The notes below the pieces were generated by a model, which had not been told where the DNA came from, ran no database searches, and saw only the letters and a list, made by a program, of their open reading frames with translations. Position numbers and translations under genes: made by a program. Below are positions 25,293 through 35,500 of a DNA stretch of 64,000 bases, piece after piece; the stretch's first letter is position 1; the number at the start of each line of letters is the position of its first letter. This DNA comes from an uncultured Lachnospiraceae bacterium (GTDB lineage Bacteria > Bacillota > Clostridia > Lachnospirales > Lachnospiraceae), in contig CAJTMW010000024.1 in the NCBI GenBank assembly GCA_910577275.1, positions 1-64,000 on the forward strand, given 5' to 3'.

Positions 25293-26463
25293 AAAATTGA
25301 ATCAAATCTTAAAGCAGGCCCTTGCTCCTGAAATAAATGACATAGAAATCCAGATACATAAAAGGAGGAAGGCTAAAATGAAAAAATTTGGAAAAACAGG
25401 AAAAATTGCGGCTGCTGCTGCGGCGGCAGCGGTTATTGGAACCCTTGGATTGGGATACTTTAATCCGGTGCTTGCGGCAAAGATTCCATTGATTGGAAAG
25501 ATTTTCGAGAAGGTTGAGGATGACGCCACATATTCGGGAGACTATACGGATAAGAAAACTGTCCTGACAAATGAGGATTCTGCAGGAAACCTGGATACGT
25601 CAAACTACAGCGTATCTGATAAAGGAATCACACTGACCGCATCAGAGACCTATTGTGACGGATATTCCATATTCCTTACCGTAAATATTGAATCAGAAGA
25701 TGCAGATTTTACTCATATTCCGAAGCATTATACAGGTATGAATGTTGCAGACGGCCGGACAGCCGCCGGATTTTATATAGACGGAACATGGAATGTGGAT
25801 GGAAGTTCACCCGAATGGCTTGAAAATACGTTTGACGGAGAGGTAATCGACAGCCATACCTTTGCAGGCATGCTGAAAATAAATCTTCCAAAGAAACATA
25901 CAGGCAGCGGCGAACTTAACTTAACTGTAAACGGTCTCGGCTATGATGACGACAGGATGTCAGGCGGCGAAGAAATATCGGCGTCCCACTGGACGGAAGG
26001 CAGCTGGAACATTGCTGTTCCCTTTGAGGTAAACGGAACGGATGTAAAAACAATTGAGGTAGGTGAGACAAAAGGGAATATAACGCTTGAGGACGTAGTG
26101 GTATCTCCGTATCAGGTAATTGTCCATGCCAAAACGCCGGGAGCGCAGAGGGAACTGACAGACGACAGAAGGGAAAAACTGCTTTCAAAAGACCCTGATA
26201 TGACGGATGCAGAGATGTTCGAACTTCTTGGATGGTCTTATGAACCCTGTCAGACAATTTGCTTTAATCAGGATGGGGAAATGCTTTACGCGGATATGGA
26301 AATGGCAGGCAGAGCCGGATTTGCCGTTCAGGGAAAAGAGATAAAAACATTGTATGTCTTCATTTTTGACAATCTTGATGACTGGTCTTTGATGGAACAG
26401 GAAGGAATGAACAGCAGCGTTGCAGACAGAGCTGTTATTTCGAAGGAAATTCAGGTAGAGTAG
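25282..26463 (+). CDS. DUF4179-domain membrane protein, probable anti-sigma factor
   Basis: 393 residues. A short cytoplasmic N terminus (about 1-42) is followed by one membrane helix with a run of alanines (about 45-63) and a large outside domain. This domain starts with NPVLAAKIPLIGKIFEKVED, typical of DUF4179, and continues through beta-rich DUF5643-like sequence (LTASETYCDGYSIFLTVNIE, FEVNGTDVKTIEV). Overlap with the sigma gene supports a sigma/anti-sigma pair, where the cytoplasmic segment would hold the sigma factor. A strong terminator follows. Confidence 0.8.
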   Translation: MTDEKLNQILKQALAPEINDIEIQIHKRRKAKMKKFGKTGKIAAAAAAAAVIGTLGLGYFNPVLAAKIPLIGKIFEKVEDDATYSGDYTDKKTVLTNEDSAGNLDTSNYSVSDKGITLTASETYCDGYSIFLTVNIESEDADFTHIPKHYTGMNVADGRTAAGFYIDGTWNVDGSSPEWLENTFDGEVIDSHTFAGMLKINLPKKHTGSGELNLTVNGLGYDDDRMSGGEEISASHWTEGSWNIAVPFEVNGTDVKTIEVGETKGNITLEDVVVSPYQVIVHAKTPGAQRELTDDRREKLLSKDPDMTDAEMFELLGWSYEPCQTICFNQDGEMLYADMEMAGRAGFAVQGKEIKTLYVFIFDNLDDWSLMEQEGMNSSVADRAVISKEIQVE

Positions 26464-26490
26464 CGGTCAGAATTTTTTAAGAGAGAAACA

Positions 26491-26518
26491 GGAGCCGTCA
26501 GTTTGACGGCTCCGTTTT
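26491..26518 (+). terminator. Terminator of the sigma/anti-sigma operon
   Basis: GGAGCCGTCA (26491-26500) pairs with TGACGGCTCC (26504-26513), then GTTTTC. The same stem with the same 5' flank AGAGAGAAACA recurs at 35501-35534 after the YesN gene. Confidence 0.9.
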
Positions 26519-26535
26519 CATATTACAGTTCAGTT

Positions 26536-28704
26536 TTATGCCCAGTAAAGCCTCATTCCGATTTCATGGCTCATTCTCTCCGGATGGCCCTTTACATGAG
26601 GCAGAAGCGTGCAAATATCCGTATATACATTTCGGGCGATGCTGTTTCCCTGTTCGTCCATCAAATCCAGAGACAAATTCCATTTCATGCCCTTCCCGTA
26701 GTTTTCCGGGAATTTCGTTATCTGCACACAGCAGTCCGCACCGAAATCCGCTTCACATGAATCCTGCGCGATAAGTTTACCTGATTCCGCTTCCGTAACG
26801 GTCCACGAGGCCGTACATGCTTTATAAGCCTTATCCGTATCGTTTACAATATAAATACCCTCTATGAAATCCCTGTGCTTTGCAAATATCCCCACGGGAG
26901 CGTTGCTTTCCAGAATCGCGTTCAGACCCTTTTTCGGAATTCCCCACCAGTCATAAATCCCGTAAAAGCTCTGAGGGCATAAATCAATAAACATAAACTG
27001 CACGTATCCCGCACACGGGGCGTATTTTTGAATGCGATAGTGCTCCGTATAGTATTTCAGCAGCTTATACTGATATTCCTGAATTTCAGGAATCTGCTCC
27101 AGAATGCCTTCAAGCCTCCGGTAAACGGACGGAATCCTTTTCAGGTTTTCCGCGCAGCCCGGGGCGTCAAATCCGTATTCGGTGTTGAGCTTTTCCATCT
27201 GCCCGTAAATTTCGCCATACTCTCCGCCGGTGAGCGAGCCGACATAATTATGGCTGTCGCCGCTTAAAAGGTCGTCTTCACAAAATGAACCTTTGATGAT
27301 TGGCCTCTCCGAATCCATCTCCTGAAGTTCCCGATACAGCCTCGGCCCCGGATTTTCTTCCATAAACCGCTCTCTAATCTTACCGTCCGGGTCCACACAG
27401 CCGGGCTCGTTCATAATAATCCAGCAGATAACAGAGGGATGCCGTTTTAAAAGCTTCACATTATCTCTGAAAATATTCGCAAACCTTTCCGCCCACTCGT
27501 CTGTTGACGGATGTGTCCAGTTATATTCCGAGTCCTGCAAAACCGCAATTCCCAGCTTATCGCACAAGTCATAAAAACAGGTCTGCTCGGTATGCACATG
27601 TACCCTTACCAGATTAAAGCCCGCCGCTTTCACGTTCAGCAAATCCCGCAGATATCTTTCCTTTGTCATTGCCGAAATATAGCAATCCGGGTAATAGGAC
27701 GTCCCCCTGATATAAATCTTTTTTCCGTTGAGCCAGAATCGTGTAGTCTCCGCATTCCTCTCTATTTCTATTTTCCTGAAAGCAAACGCAGTCACTCTGC
27801 GGCTTAACGTTTCCCCGTCCTTTTCCAGCACAGCCTCCGCCTGATACATCCATGGCCGTCCGTGGTCCCAGGTGCTCCATAAATTCACTTTCTCCATCCG
27901 CAGACAGTATTTTCTGTCTTCCGTCTTCTTTTCCGCCGTAAAAATTTCCTTTTTCTGTTCTCTTACCAGCCCGGAATCTTTCTCCCTTATGGTAACTGTG
28001 ATTGCATACTTTTGCCCTTCCTTAAGGCAATGTAATGCTGTGCCGACAGTAACGTCAGCCTTGCCGCCGTCAACATCGAGCTTATAATCCACTTCCACGT
28101 CCCCGGCTATCGCGCCGGCCTTTGAAAGCAGTAACTCCACTTTTCCGTAAATCCCTACCGGATTCACATCTCGCTGGATAAAGGTGTCTGAATGCTCATA
28201 GGTTCCTTTTACCATATTTCTCTTAACAAGCATCGTCCTTGATACCTGTCCGTCCTGCTCCACTTCCTCATCCCACGGGGAGCTTACCTTAACGATAAGA
28301 TAATTTTTTTCCCCTTCTCTTGCAATCCCTTTTGTCTCAAAGGAAAACGGCGCCGAGTACCCTTCGTGCTCTCCCAAAAGCTTCCCGTTCAGCCATACCT
28401 TTGCATAATAATCCACATTCGTAAATCGTATGAGCATACTCTCGTAATCTTCTCCGGGAATGTCAAATTCCAGACAGTACCACCATGGCGCCTGATTAAA
28501 ATACCGCAGTTCCCTCCCGAAATAAGGCTGATTTGCATAGAGAAGCTGCAGATGCTTCAATTCTTCCAAAGGCTCCCATTCCGAAATCTGTGTGCCAATG
28601 TCCGTACTGCTTTCATACTGCCGGTACAGACCTGTTTTTTCACCGATATCATGGACATCCTGAAGAACCTTCCATCCTTTTTGTAAACTGATTATTTGTT
28701 CCAT
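26536..28704 (-). CDS. Glycoside hydrolase family 2 enzyme
   Basis: 722 residues without signal peptide, so cytosolic. Order: N-terminal jelly-roll sugar-binding domain (WWYCLEFDIPGEDYESMLIRF, VWLNGKLLGEHEGYSAPFSF), Ig-like domain, and TIM barrel with the acid/base Glu in CWIIMNEPGC (about residue 431) and the nucleophile Glu in LNTEYGFDAPG (about 508). Activity could be beta-galactosidase, beta-glucuronidase or beta-mannosidase type; the sequence does not settle which. It is the last gene of CUT1 operon 2 and probably cleaves the imported glycoside. AGGAGG precedes the ATG. Confidence 0.9.
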   Translation of the reverse strand: MEQIISLQKGWKVLQDVHDIGEKTGLYRQYESSTDIGTQISEWEPLEELKHLQLLYANQPYFGRELRYFNQAPWWYCLEFDIPGEDYESMLIRFTNVDYYAKVWLNGKLLGEHEGYSAPFSFETKGIAREGEKNYLIVKVSSPWDEEVEQDGQVSRTMLVKRNMVKGTYEHSDTFIQRDVNPVGIYGKVELLLSKAGAIAGDVEVDYKLDVDGGKADVTVGTALHCLKEGQKYAITVTIREKDSGLVREQKKEIFTAEKKTEDRKYCLRMEKVNLWSTWDHGRPWMYQAEAVLEKDGETLSRRVTAFAFRKIEIERNAETTRFWLNGKKIYIRGTSYYPDCYISAMTKERYLRDLLNVKAAGFNLVRVHVHTEQTCFYDLCDKLGIAVLQDSEYNWTHPSTDEWAERFANIFRDNVKLLKRHPSVICWIIMNEPGCVDPDGKIRERFMEENPGPRLYRELQEMDSERPIIKGSFCEDDLLSGDSHNYVGSLTGGEYGEIYGQMEKLNTEYGFDAPGCAENLKRIPSVYRRLEGILEQIPEIQEYQYKLLKYYTEHYRIQKYAPCAGYVQFMFIDLCPQSFYGIYDWWGIPKKGLNAILESNAPVGIFAKHRDFIEGIYIVNDTDKAYKACTASWTVTEAESGKLIAQDSCEADFGADCCVQITKFPENYGKGMKWNLSLDLMDEQGNSIARNVYTDICTLLPHVKGHPERMSHEIGMRLYWA

Positions 28705-28718
28705 ATAAGCACCTCCTG

Positions 28719-29561
28719 TCAGCTTTTGACTGCGCCTGCAGCCATTCCTTCTATAATATTTTTATTTAATATGAAATAAACGATTAACGTCGGCAGAATC
28801 GAGATTACAATCGCAGCGAAAGTGCTTCCCCAGTCCACCCTTCCAAACAGCCCGACAAAGTCGTTCAGCCCCACCGGCAAGGTCTTCATATCAGAAGAAG
28901 AAATAAACGTATTTGCGTATGTAAACTCATTCCAGACAAATACAAAATTATAAGTCAGTACCGTCATTGTGGTATTCTTCGCCATAGGCAGCACTATTTT
29001 TCCAAATACCGTTCCCATCCCCGCCCCGTCGATAACCGCCGCTTCCAGCAAAGAATCGGGCATAAATTTGAAAAAACCGGTATACAGGTAAATGCACATA
29101 GGCAGCCCGAACCCGACCTGCGGAATCACCAAAGCCCAATAGGTATTTCTAAGTCCCAGCGCATTGTAAATCTGGAACATGGGAATTAAGCAGGCAAAAA
29201 TCGGAATCATCATCCCGAACAGGAAAAATCCCATAAGCGCGTCCGCATGCTTTATTCTCACCTTGCTAATCACAAAAGCCACGGGGCAACCCAGTAAAAC
29301 AATCCCGATTAGCGTGAGCACGGCGACTACCGTACTGTTGATAAAATATCTCGGAATAGAAGATATTGTAAATGCGCTGATATAATTGCCGGGGTAAAAG
29401 CCGGACGGCAGCGCATATTGCGCCGTGTATCTCATTTCATCAGGCGTTTTCAGGCTCGAACATACGACCCAGAAAATGGGATATATCTGCACCACCACAA
29501 AAACAAGAATTACCGCATAGAAAATTATGCGCAGCACGATATTCTTTTTCGAGCGTATCAT
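28719..29561 (-). CDS. Carbohydrate ABC transporter permease (MalG type), operon 2
   Basis: 280 residues, six membrane helices. The EAA loop is LEAAVIDGAGMGTVFGKIVL. The start overlaps the MalF-type gene by four bases (ATGA), and AGGAG is upstream. It is followed after 14 bases by the GH2 gene, so uptake and cleavage are made together. Confidence 0.92.
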   Translation of the reverse strand: MIRSKKNIVLRIIFYAVILVFVVVQIYPIFWVVCSSLKTPDEMRYTAQYALPSGFYPGNYISAFTISSIPRYFINSTVVAVLTLIGIVLLGCPVAFVISKVRIKHADALMGFFLFGMMIPIFACLIPMFQIYNALGLRNTYWALVIPQVGFGLPMCIYLYTGFFKFMPDSLLEAAVIDGAGMGTVFGKIVLPMAKNTTMTVLTYNFVFVWNEFTYANTFISSSDMKTLPVGLNDFVGLFGRVDWGSTFAAIVISILPTLIVYFILNKNIIEGMAAGAVKS

Positions 29562-30430
29562 TCCGCTTCATCTCCTTTCGCAGAGCCAAGGCATTTCTGG
29601 ACCGCAAACACGGCAGCCAGGCATTCAACCACCAGAAACACCGCCAGGGTGCTCCCGTATCCGAAGTCAACAGCGTTAAATGCGGTTTTGTACATATAGG
29701 TCGCAACCATTTCCGTAGACGCGGATTTATTATCAAGAATATAAAACACATCAAATGTTTTCAGGCATCCGTTCACAAGCATAACCACCACAATGCTGAA
29801 AATATTTTTAATCAGGGGCAGCTTAATGTAACGGTACTGCTGCAGCAAATTGCACCCGTCCACAATGGACGCCTCCAGCACGTCTTTGGAAATGGATACA
29901 AAGGCGGAATAAAAAATAATCATATACAGGCCGCAATATTTATATCCGTCAATCAGCGTAATCGTAATCAAAGCCGTTCTGGAGTTGGCAAGAAGCGCAA
30001 AGGGCTCCATTCCCATCTTTTCCATCAGATAACAGACCAGTCCCTGGGGCTGGGCGGACAGCATCTTGGAAAAGACCTGGCAGATTGCCATAGAGGAAAT
30101 AATACACGGGATAAAATAGATAACCCTTAACAGATTTCCGCCTTTGGTAATATGTGACAGCAAAATTGCAAGAAACAATCCCACCGTAAGCTGGAATACG
30201 CTCCCTAACAGCACAAATTTCAGATTGTTTACAACTGCGCCGAGAAAAGTTTTATCCGTAAACATCCGCACATAGTTATCTAACCCCACAAACTTCATAT
30301 CATTGATGCCGTTCCACGAAAAAAGGCTGTAGCCCATGGACCATAAAATAGGGAAAATCACCGTCAGCATATACACGACAAATGCAGGCAGTACAAATAT
30401 CAGGGGCTGGATTTTATTCTTTGGATTCAT
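29558..30430 (-). CDS. Sugar ABC transporter permease (MalF type), operon 2
   Basis: 290 residues from ATG 30430 (AGGAGG upstream). The first helix is in LIFVLPAFVVYMLTVIFPIL; the EAA-type loop is LEASIVDGCNLLQQYRYIKL. About 108 bases separate it from the binding-protein stop and hold a stem-loop. Confidence 0.9.
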   Translation of the reverse strand: MNPKNKIQPLIFVLPAFVVYMLTVIFPILWSMGYSLFSWNGINDMKFVGLDNYVRMFTDKTFLGAVVNNLKFVLLGSVFQLTVGLFLAILLSHITKGGNLLRVIYFIPCIISSMAICQVFSKMLSAQPQGLVCYLMEKMGMEPFALLANSRTALITITLIDGYKYCGLYMIIFYSAFVSISKDVLEASIVDGCNLLQQYRYIKLPLIKNIFSIVVVMLVNGCLKTFDVFYILDNKSASTEMVATYMYKTAFNAVDFGYGSTLAVFLVVECLAAVFAVQKCLGSAKGDEAE

Positions 30431-30490
30431 TTTTACCTCCTGTCCAAACAACGGACGCCGGCCTTCGCCGGACATCCATTTGTCAGCAAC

Positions 30491-30523
30491 GGGCGGCATA
30501 AGATTTCTTCGTTTATGCCGCCC
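30491..30523 (-). terminator. GC-rich stem-loop between binding-protein and permease genes, operon 2
   Basis: GGGCGGCATAA (30491-30501) pairs perfectly with TTATGCCGCCC (30513-30523). There is no T run, so this is more likely an mRNA-stabilising hairpin than a true terminator. Its place matches the stem-loop of operon 1. Confidence 0.6.
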
Positions 30524-30538
30524 TGTCTTTGTCATGCC

Positions 30539-31894
30539 CTATTCTGCCGTATCAAAGTAATCCGCTGCATACTGGGCAACCGCCTTGTCCATATTTTCAC
30601 AAAATTCTTCCGGCGTGCTTTCCATCATACCGAGACTGGCCAGCTCCTTCCTGTACACTTCATTGGTAGAAGGGTCCAGACGTACGTCCCAGCACTGGGC
30701 AAATGTTCCGCAGGCTTCAAGGTCGCTTAAAATCTGCTGTGTCAGACCGGGAAGCTGTTCCGGGTTGCTGGGCATCATGGACGGAAGCATGTTGAACTCA
30801 TACATTGCGGTGTCTGCATAATTATCCCATATATAGGCGATAAAATCCTTCATTGCAGGCGTCATGGACTCCTTCAGGACTGCCGTTCCGATGCCGCAGT
30901 TTGCATAATAATCATTTTCTCCCGTTGCGGTTCCTTCCACATCTACCGGAAGCTTAAAGGTTGAAATTCCCTCTTTCAGCTCGCCGTTTTCATCCACCAA
31001 ATCCGGCGTATCCCAGGTACCTGTATAAAGAATTGCCGCTCCGTTATTCAAAAATAAATCCATCTGAGCCGTGGCGTCCGAATTTGTCCACCCTTCGCTG
31101 TAATACTGCATAATTTTCTGCGCATACTCCGCGGTCTTGATACCGGTGTCAGAGCTGAACTTTTCTTTTCCCATTCTTGCATTGTCAATAAAATCATTCC
31201 CCTCCAGACGGAACGCCTTAAAAGCCGGATATCTCATTATCATATCGTAATTTCCCGCTGCAATCGGCGTGATGCCCGCGTCCTGCAGCTTCCGGCAGGC
31301 CTCGAGGAGCTCGTCCAGGGTTTTGGGAGCGGCCGTGATGCCCGCCTGTTCGAACATATCCGTGTGATACCAGAAGTACTCCACATTGCCCTGCCAGGTC
31401 ATCAGATAATTGCTTCCGTCGCTGAATCTGGGATAGTCGAGGGCAATATCAAAAAATCTGTCCGAAATGCCCAGTTCCTCGTAAAGCTCGTCCACGCTGT
31501 AGATTAAGTCTTTTCTGCAAAGCCCCTCAAAAAAAGCTTCCGGGTCCGCGTCAAACCAGTCCGGCAGTTCATTGCTGGAAGCCAGAATTTTGATTTTCTG
31601 CAGATAAGTCGCTCTGTCAGCCACAGACTCTACATTGAATTCAAAATTCGGATGCTCCTTTTTATAATCCTCCGCTAACTTTTTTACAGCTTTAAGCGCC
31701 GCGTCCGTCTCGCCCCTTGCGCTGATGTAATTGATAACCAGCGGTTCTTCCTTGCCCGAACCGTTATCGGCAGTACTGCCTGATTCTGACTGTGTCTGCT
31801 CCGCGGGAGCCGTTTCCTCTCCGCCGCCGCAGCCCGCCATTAATGCCGCGCATGTTGCCAATGATGTTAATAACATCACCAATTTCTTTTTCAT
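30539..31894 (-). CDS. Extracellular sugar-binding lipoprotein, CUT1 operon 2
   Basis: 451 residues from ATG 31894 (GGAGGG upstream). Signal peptide with lipobox LMAGC (Cys about residue 21), a short Glu/Ser/Gly linker, then a family 1 solute-binding fold (INYISARGETDAALKAVKKL, NNGAAILYTGTWDTPDLVDE). First gene of the operon, facing the YesM/YesN genes across a 224-base gap. Its TATAAT at 31975-31970 lacks a -35 box, as expected for a promoter activated by YesN. Confidence 0.9.
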   Translation of the reverse strand: MKKKLVMLLTSLATCAALMAGCGGGEETAPAEQTQSESGSTADNGSGKEEPLVINYISARGETDAALKAVKKLAEDYKKEHPNFEFNVESVADRATYLQKIKILASSNELPDWFDADPEAFFEGLCRKDLIYSVDELYEELGISDRFFDIALDYPRFSDGSNYLMTWQGNVEYFWYHTDMFEQAGITAAPKTLDELLEACRKLQDAGITPIAAGNYDMIMRYPAFKAFRLEGNDFIDNARMGKEKFSSDTGIKTAEYAQKIMQYYSEGWTNSDATAQMDLFLNNGAAILYTGTWDTPDLVDENGELKEGISTFKLPVDVEGTATGENDYYANCGIGTAVLKESMTPAMKDFIAYIWDNYADTAMYEFNMLPSMMPSNPEQLPGLTQQILSDLEACGTFAQCWDVRLDPSTNEVYRKELASLGMMESTPEEFCENMDKAVAQYAADYFDTAE

Positions 31895-31969
31895 GTTCTT
31901 TCCCTCCATATGTTTTTTCTCACCCGGGTTTTAAGAGAAACCGTAACTGTATTTCCCTTTCGATGTCTC

Positions 31970-32077
31970 ATTATAGACAGTGAAACTGATAAAATATATG
32001 GAAATTTTTCAGTTCGGTTGGAATATTTTCTCATACTCTCCGGATTGCTTGTATGGATTTTTTCGTCATTATATAAT
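31970..32077. promoter_or_regulatory. Divergent promoter region: CUT1 operon 2 and YesM/YesN
   Basis: Minus strand: TATAAT (31975-31970) without a recognisable -35. Plus strand: TTGTAT (32049-32054), 17-base spacer, TATAAT (32072-32077), a good constitutive promoter for the kinase gene. The region between is AT-rich and probably holds YesN sites, which I cannot define. Confidence 0.6.
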
Positions 32078-32118
32078 GTAGTTATCAAATTTTAACGCTG
32101 CCTTATGAAAGGGAAAAT

Positions 32119-33927
32119 ATGAATCCGGCAAAAAACCTTATCCTGTCTCTTTTCCAGAAAATCACTTTGAAGCGCAGGCTGCTGCTCACTTATTCCCTGC
32201 TCAGCAGCCTGATTCTTCTGATTACCTCCGTGGCATTTTACAATTCGTCCAAGAAAATATTAATTGACAGGGCGACCAAATCCAGCCGGCAACAGCTGGA
32301 ATTAATTACCAATAATCTCGGGGAAAAAATCGACCATATTTCCGATTATGCGGTTACCCTCTCCATCAGCAGCAGTATTGCCAATATTTTAAAGGAAAAC
32401 CCCACCGTCCCCGACAGGGAAATAAAACGTTTTTGGGCTAATACGGAATTGACCAATCAGGCGCAGCGCATCATCGGGCTTCATAAAAATATTTATGCAT
32501 GGGATATCCTGGACACTGAAAATCACTGGTTCCACAGCAGCACCACCGAGACGGAAGATGTCTTTCCCTTTCTGGCCAGCGAGCTGGATAGCCTGAGACG
32601 CAACCTTTCCTTTCAGTTTCTGGGCCCTTTCCCCGTAAATGGCGAACCTGTTTTTGTGGCTTTAAAGTCGATTACCGATATCGACAACACGAAATACCTT
32701 GGCGCTTTAGTCCTTCTTATCCGGGAAACAAATATTTCAGCCTCCTTCCATAATCTGCCCGATGACGACCTGAAAAACTTTTTTATTGTTGATGAGGACA
32801 ACCGGATTCTTTCTTCTTCCACATCGGAAGGCATCTATTCTTCCTTTGGGGATTATACAGGCATCAGCCCGGACGATTTGGCGCTGTTTGAAAAAAACGA
32901 CTGCCAGATTGCTTCCGTAAACGGTGTCGAAACCCTTTTAATCCGAAAGGAGTACGCGCCTTTAAACTGGCACATAATCAATCTGATTCCCCTTGAAAGC
33001 CTTACGATAGAGCACGTTATGATACTTAAGAATATCATCATCATTTCCGTGATACTGCTTTTACTGTCGTTTGTCTTCTCTATATTATGCACCAAAACCG
33101 TTACCTCGCCCATCCAGCGGCTGGCATCAAAAATGGAGGCGGCTTCTCTGGGAAATTTAAATATTACCGCCGACTATTATTCCCGGGATGAACTGGCTGT
33201 ATTGTATGACCAGTTTAATTTGATGATGCAAAAAATCCAGGCGCTTCTCCAGAATATCTATGAAGAACAAAACGCAAAGCAAAAAATGGAAATCCAGCTT
33301 TTGCAATCCCAGATAAACCCGCACTTTTTATACAATACGCTGAATACCATCAAATCCTTAATTGAGCTGGATATGCCGGAAACCGCCGGAAAGGCCGTCG
33401 CGTCCATGTCGTCCTTTTACCGGAACCTGTTGTCCAGGGGACAGTTCATCATTCCCTTAAAGGACGAACTTTTGCTGACGGAGCAGTACCTTTACATACA
33501 AAATCTCCGGTTTATGGAATTTGTCGATTATGAAATCATCTGCGACAAATCCTGCCCGGACTGGAATATCAAAGTTCCCAAGCTGACCCTGCAGCCGATT
33601 GTGGAAAATGTTTTTGTCCATGCTCTGGCCCACACCAAATGCCATATACGCCTGCAGATACAATGCGCTCAGGATTCCATAATAATCTCTGTGGAGGACA
33701 ACGGAAAGGGCATCCCGCCCGATAAGCTGTCTTCACTGGAAAAATCAATCAGCCAAAGCATTACATCCCAAAAATCAATCGGACTTCCAAGCGTCCACCA
33801 CCGGATTACGCTGCTTTATGGAAAGAATTACGGTCTTTCCGTAAAAAGCAGAGAGGGGATTGGAACCGCCGTGATTATTAAACTGCCAAAAGGAGGAGAC
33901 GGAATTGAAAACACTGGTAATTATTGA
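32119..33927 (+). CDS. YesM-type sensor histidine kinase
   Basis: 602 residues. Membrane helix (about 22-42), outside sensor of about 255 residues (dCache-like), second helix (about 302-322), HAMP (SPIQRLASKMEAASLGNLNI, about 329-380), His_kinase domain with INPHFLYNTLNTIKSL (phospho-His in HFLYN) and an ATPase domain with VEDNGKGIP. This is the sugar-sensing YesM class. The gene overlaps the response regulator by 23 bases, and both lie divergent from CUT1 operon 2, their likely target. Confidence 0.93.
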   Translation: MNPAKNLILSLFQKITLKRRLLLTYSLLSSLILLITSVAFYNSSKKILIDRATKSSRQQLELITNNLGEKIDHISDYAVTLSISSSIANILKENPTVPDREIKRFWANTELTNQAQRIIGLHKNIYAWDILDTENHWFHSSTTETEDVFPFLASELDSLRRNLSFQFLGPFPVNGEPVFVALKSITDIDNTKYLGALVLLIRETNISASFHNLPDDDLKNFFIVDEDNRILSSSTSEGIYSSFGDYTGISPDDLALFEKNDCQIASVNGVETLLIRKEYAPLNWHIINLIPLESLTIEHVMILKNIIIISVILLLLSFVFSILCTKTVTSPIQRLASKMEAASLGNLNITADYYSRDELAVLYDQFNLMMQKIQALLQNIYEEQNAKQKMEIQLLQSQINPHFLYNTLNTIKSLIELDMPETAGKAVASMSSFYRNLLSRGQFIIPLKDELLLTEQYLYIQNLRFMEFVDYEIICDKSCPDWNIKVPKLTLQPIVENVFVHALAHTKCHIRLQIQCAQDSIIISVEDNGKGIPPDKLSSLEKSISQSITSQKSIGLPSVHHRITLLYGKNYGLSVKSREGIGTAVIIKLPKGGDGIENTGNY

Positions 33928-35500
33928 CGATGAGATATTTTTCAGAAAAGCTGTCTGCAATTTTATAGCGAAGCAAAACGATTTCAGGATAATAGGGGAA
34001 GCAAATAACGGAATATCCGGTATTCATTTAATCACATCATTAAAGCCGGATATCGCCCTTGTCGATATCTCCATGCCCGCAATGAACGGGCTGGAAATGA
34101 TACGAAAACTGACCGCCGACCGGCCCGTGACAAAATTTATCCTGCTGACCGGCTACGGGGATTTTGAATACGCAAGACAGGCGATTTCCCTCGGCGTAAA
34201 AGACTATCTTCTAAAGCCATTGGATAATCAGGAGCTTTTGTCGTGCCTTGAAAAGCTCAGCGTTAAAATTGACGAAGAAAACAGCAGGCAGTACTTTATC
34301 AGCGATTATTTCCAAAAAGAAAATATATATAAGCAGCAGCTGACCTTAAACTTCTTCCACAAAATAATTGCCGGGAATTTTCAGCAGGAAGAATTTTCCG
34401 TCCTTCAAAGTCAAATGGGAATCACACAGACGCAATATTATCTGGTGCTCCTTGTAAGAATCAATAAAGTAAATCCGCCGTTCTGCGAAGCGGAATCGGA
34501 TTGTTCCCTTCTCCACTCCATCGTGGAAAATATTAGTACGGAAATTCTCAGCCCCGCTTATCCGTTTTTGCTGTATATTGATTATTCCAGACTGCACCAA
34601 TATATCATCCTCGGCAATAGCAACGGGGATTTCGGCTCATTGGAATTGCTCTGCATCAGCCTGTCCCGGATTCTGCAGGAGACTGCCCATACAGACTGCA
34701 CTTTTTTTGCCGGAACCGCCCATGCCGGCACTCGGGGAATCCGTGTTTCCTATGAAGAATCCCTGTCTGCCCTGCACAATAATTACTTCAACGCTTCCTC
34801 GCCTTACCGGATTTTCCACAAGGGGGACGAAAGCGCAGATTTCTATGTCAATGCAGATACCTACGGGCAAATTATGATTTTATTGCGGCAGAAAAACGAA
34901 AGCCGCCTTCTGGATTACTTTTCCGAATACTTTGGCAAAATGCAGGCCCAAAACCTCCACATCCGGCAAATCTGGAATATTGCGTTATCATTTTTCACGG
35001 TCTTAGACAGTTTCGTATGCGAGTGCGGCTGTCATAATAAAACCGCGTCCATTTTACAGGACGCCTATGGCACCTACCAGAATTGCGAAAATATCGGGCA
35101 ACTGGCGGAGCTGGTTTCAAAAACATATTCCAATGTCCTTGCAGAAATCTCCCGGAGCAAAGAGCCTGAATCGGCCTCCTTCATAAAGGAAGTCCAGGAC
35201 TACATTGCTTCAAATTACAGCCACCCGGATTTACGTCTGGAAACAATCGCCTCTCATTTTTATATGAATCCCCAGTACCTGTCCACTCTGTTCAGCCGGG
35301 AGACCCATATAACGCTTACGGCGTATATCAATAACTTCCGTATGCAAAAGGCAAAAGAGCTGCTTCTTTCACAGTCGCCGTCCGTCCAGAATACCGCGTC
35401 TTTATGCGGTTTTACAGACTCCGGGTATTTCAGCAAATGCTTCCGCAAATTTTACGGGATTTCCCCAAAGAATTTCCTTGCCCTGACAGAGCGGAAATAA
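33905..35500 (+). CDS. YesN-type response regulator with AraC DNA-binding domain
   Basis: 531 residues starting at TTG 33905, which is supported by AAAGGAGGAGACGG upstream and by the receiver fold beginning at once (KTLVIIDDEIFF). Phospho-acceptor Asp lies in IALVDISMPAMNG (about residue 54), with LTGYGDFEYARQAISLGVKDYLLKP after it. A long middle region (about 140-420) precedes two AraC helix-turn-helix units (LETIASHFYMNPQYLSTLFS, NTASLCGFTDSGYFSKCFRK). It is likely to activate the binding-protein promoter across the divergent gap. Confidence 0.92.
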   Translation: MKTLVIIDDEIFFRKAVCNFIAKQNDFRIIGEANNGISGIHLITSLKPDIALVDISMPAMNGLEMIRKLTADRPVTKFILLTGYGDFEYARQAISLGVKDYLLKPLDNQELLSCLEKLSVKIDEENSRQYFISDYFQKENIYKQQLTLNFFHKIIAGNFQQEEFSVLQSQMGITQTQYYLVLLVRINKVNPPFCEAESDCSLLHSIVENISTEILSPAYPFLLYIDYSRLHQYIILGNSNGDFGSLELLCISLSRILQETAHTDCTFFAGTAHAGTRGIRVSYEESLSALHNNYFNASSPYRIFHKGDESADFYVNADTYGQIMILLRQKNESRLLDYFSEYFGKMQAQNLHIRQIWNIALSFFTVLDSFVCECGCHNKTASILQDAYGTYQNCENIGQLAELVSKTYSNVLAEISRSKEPESASFIKEVQDYIASNYSHPDLRLETIASHFYMNPQYLSTLFSRETHITLTAYINNFRMQKAKELLLSQSPSVQNTASLCGFTDSGYFSKCFRKFYGISPKNFLALTERK

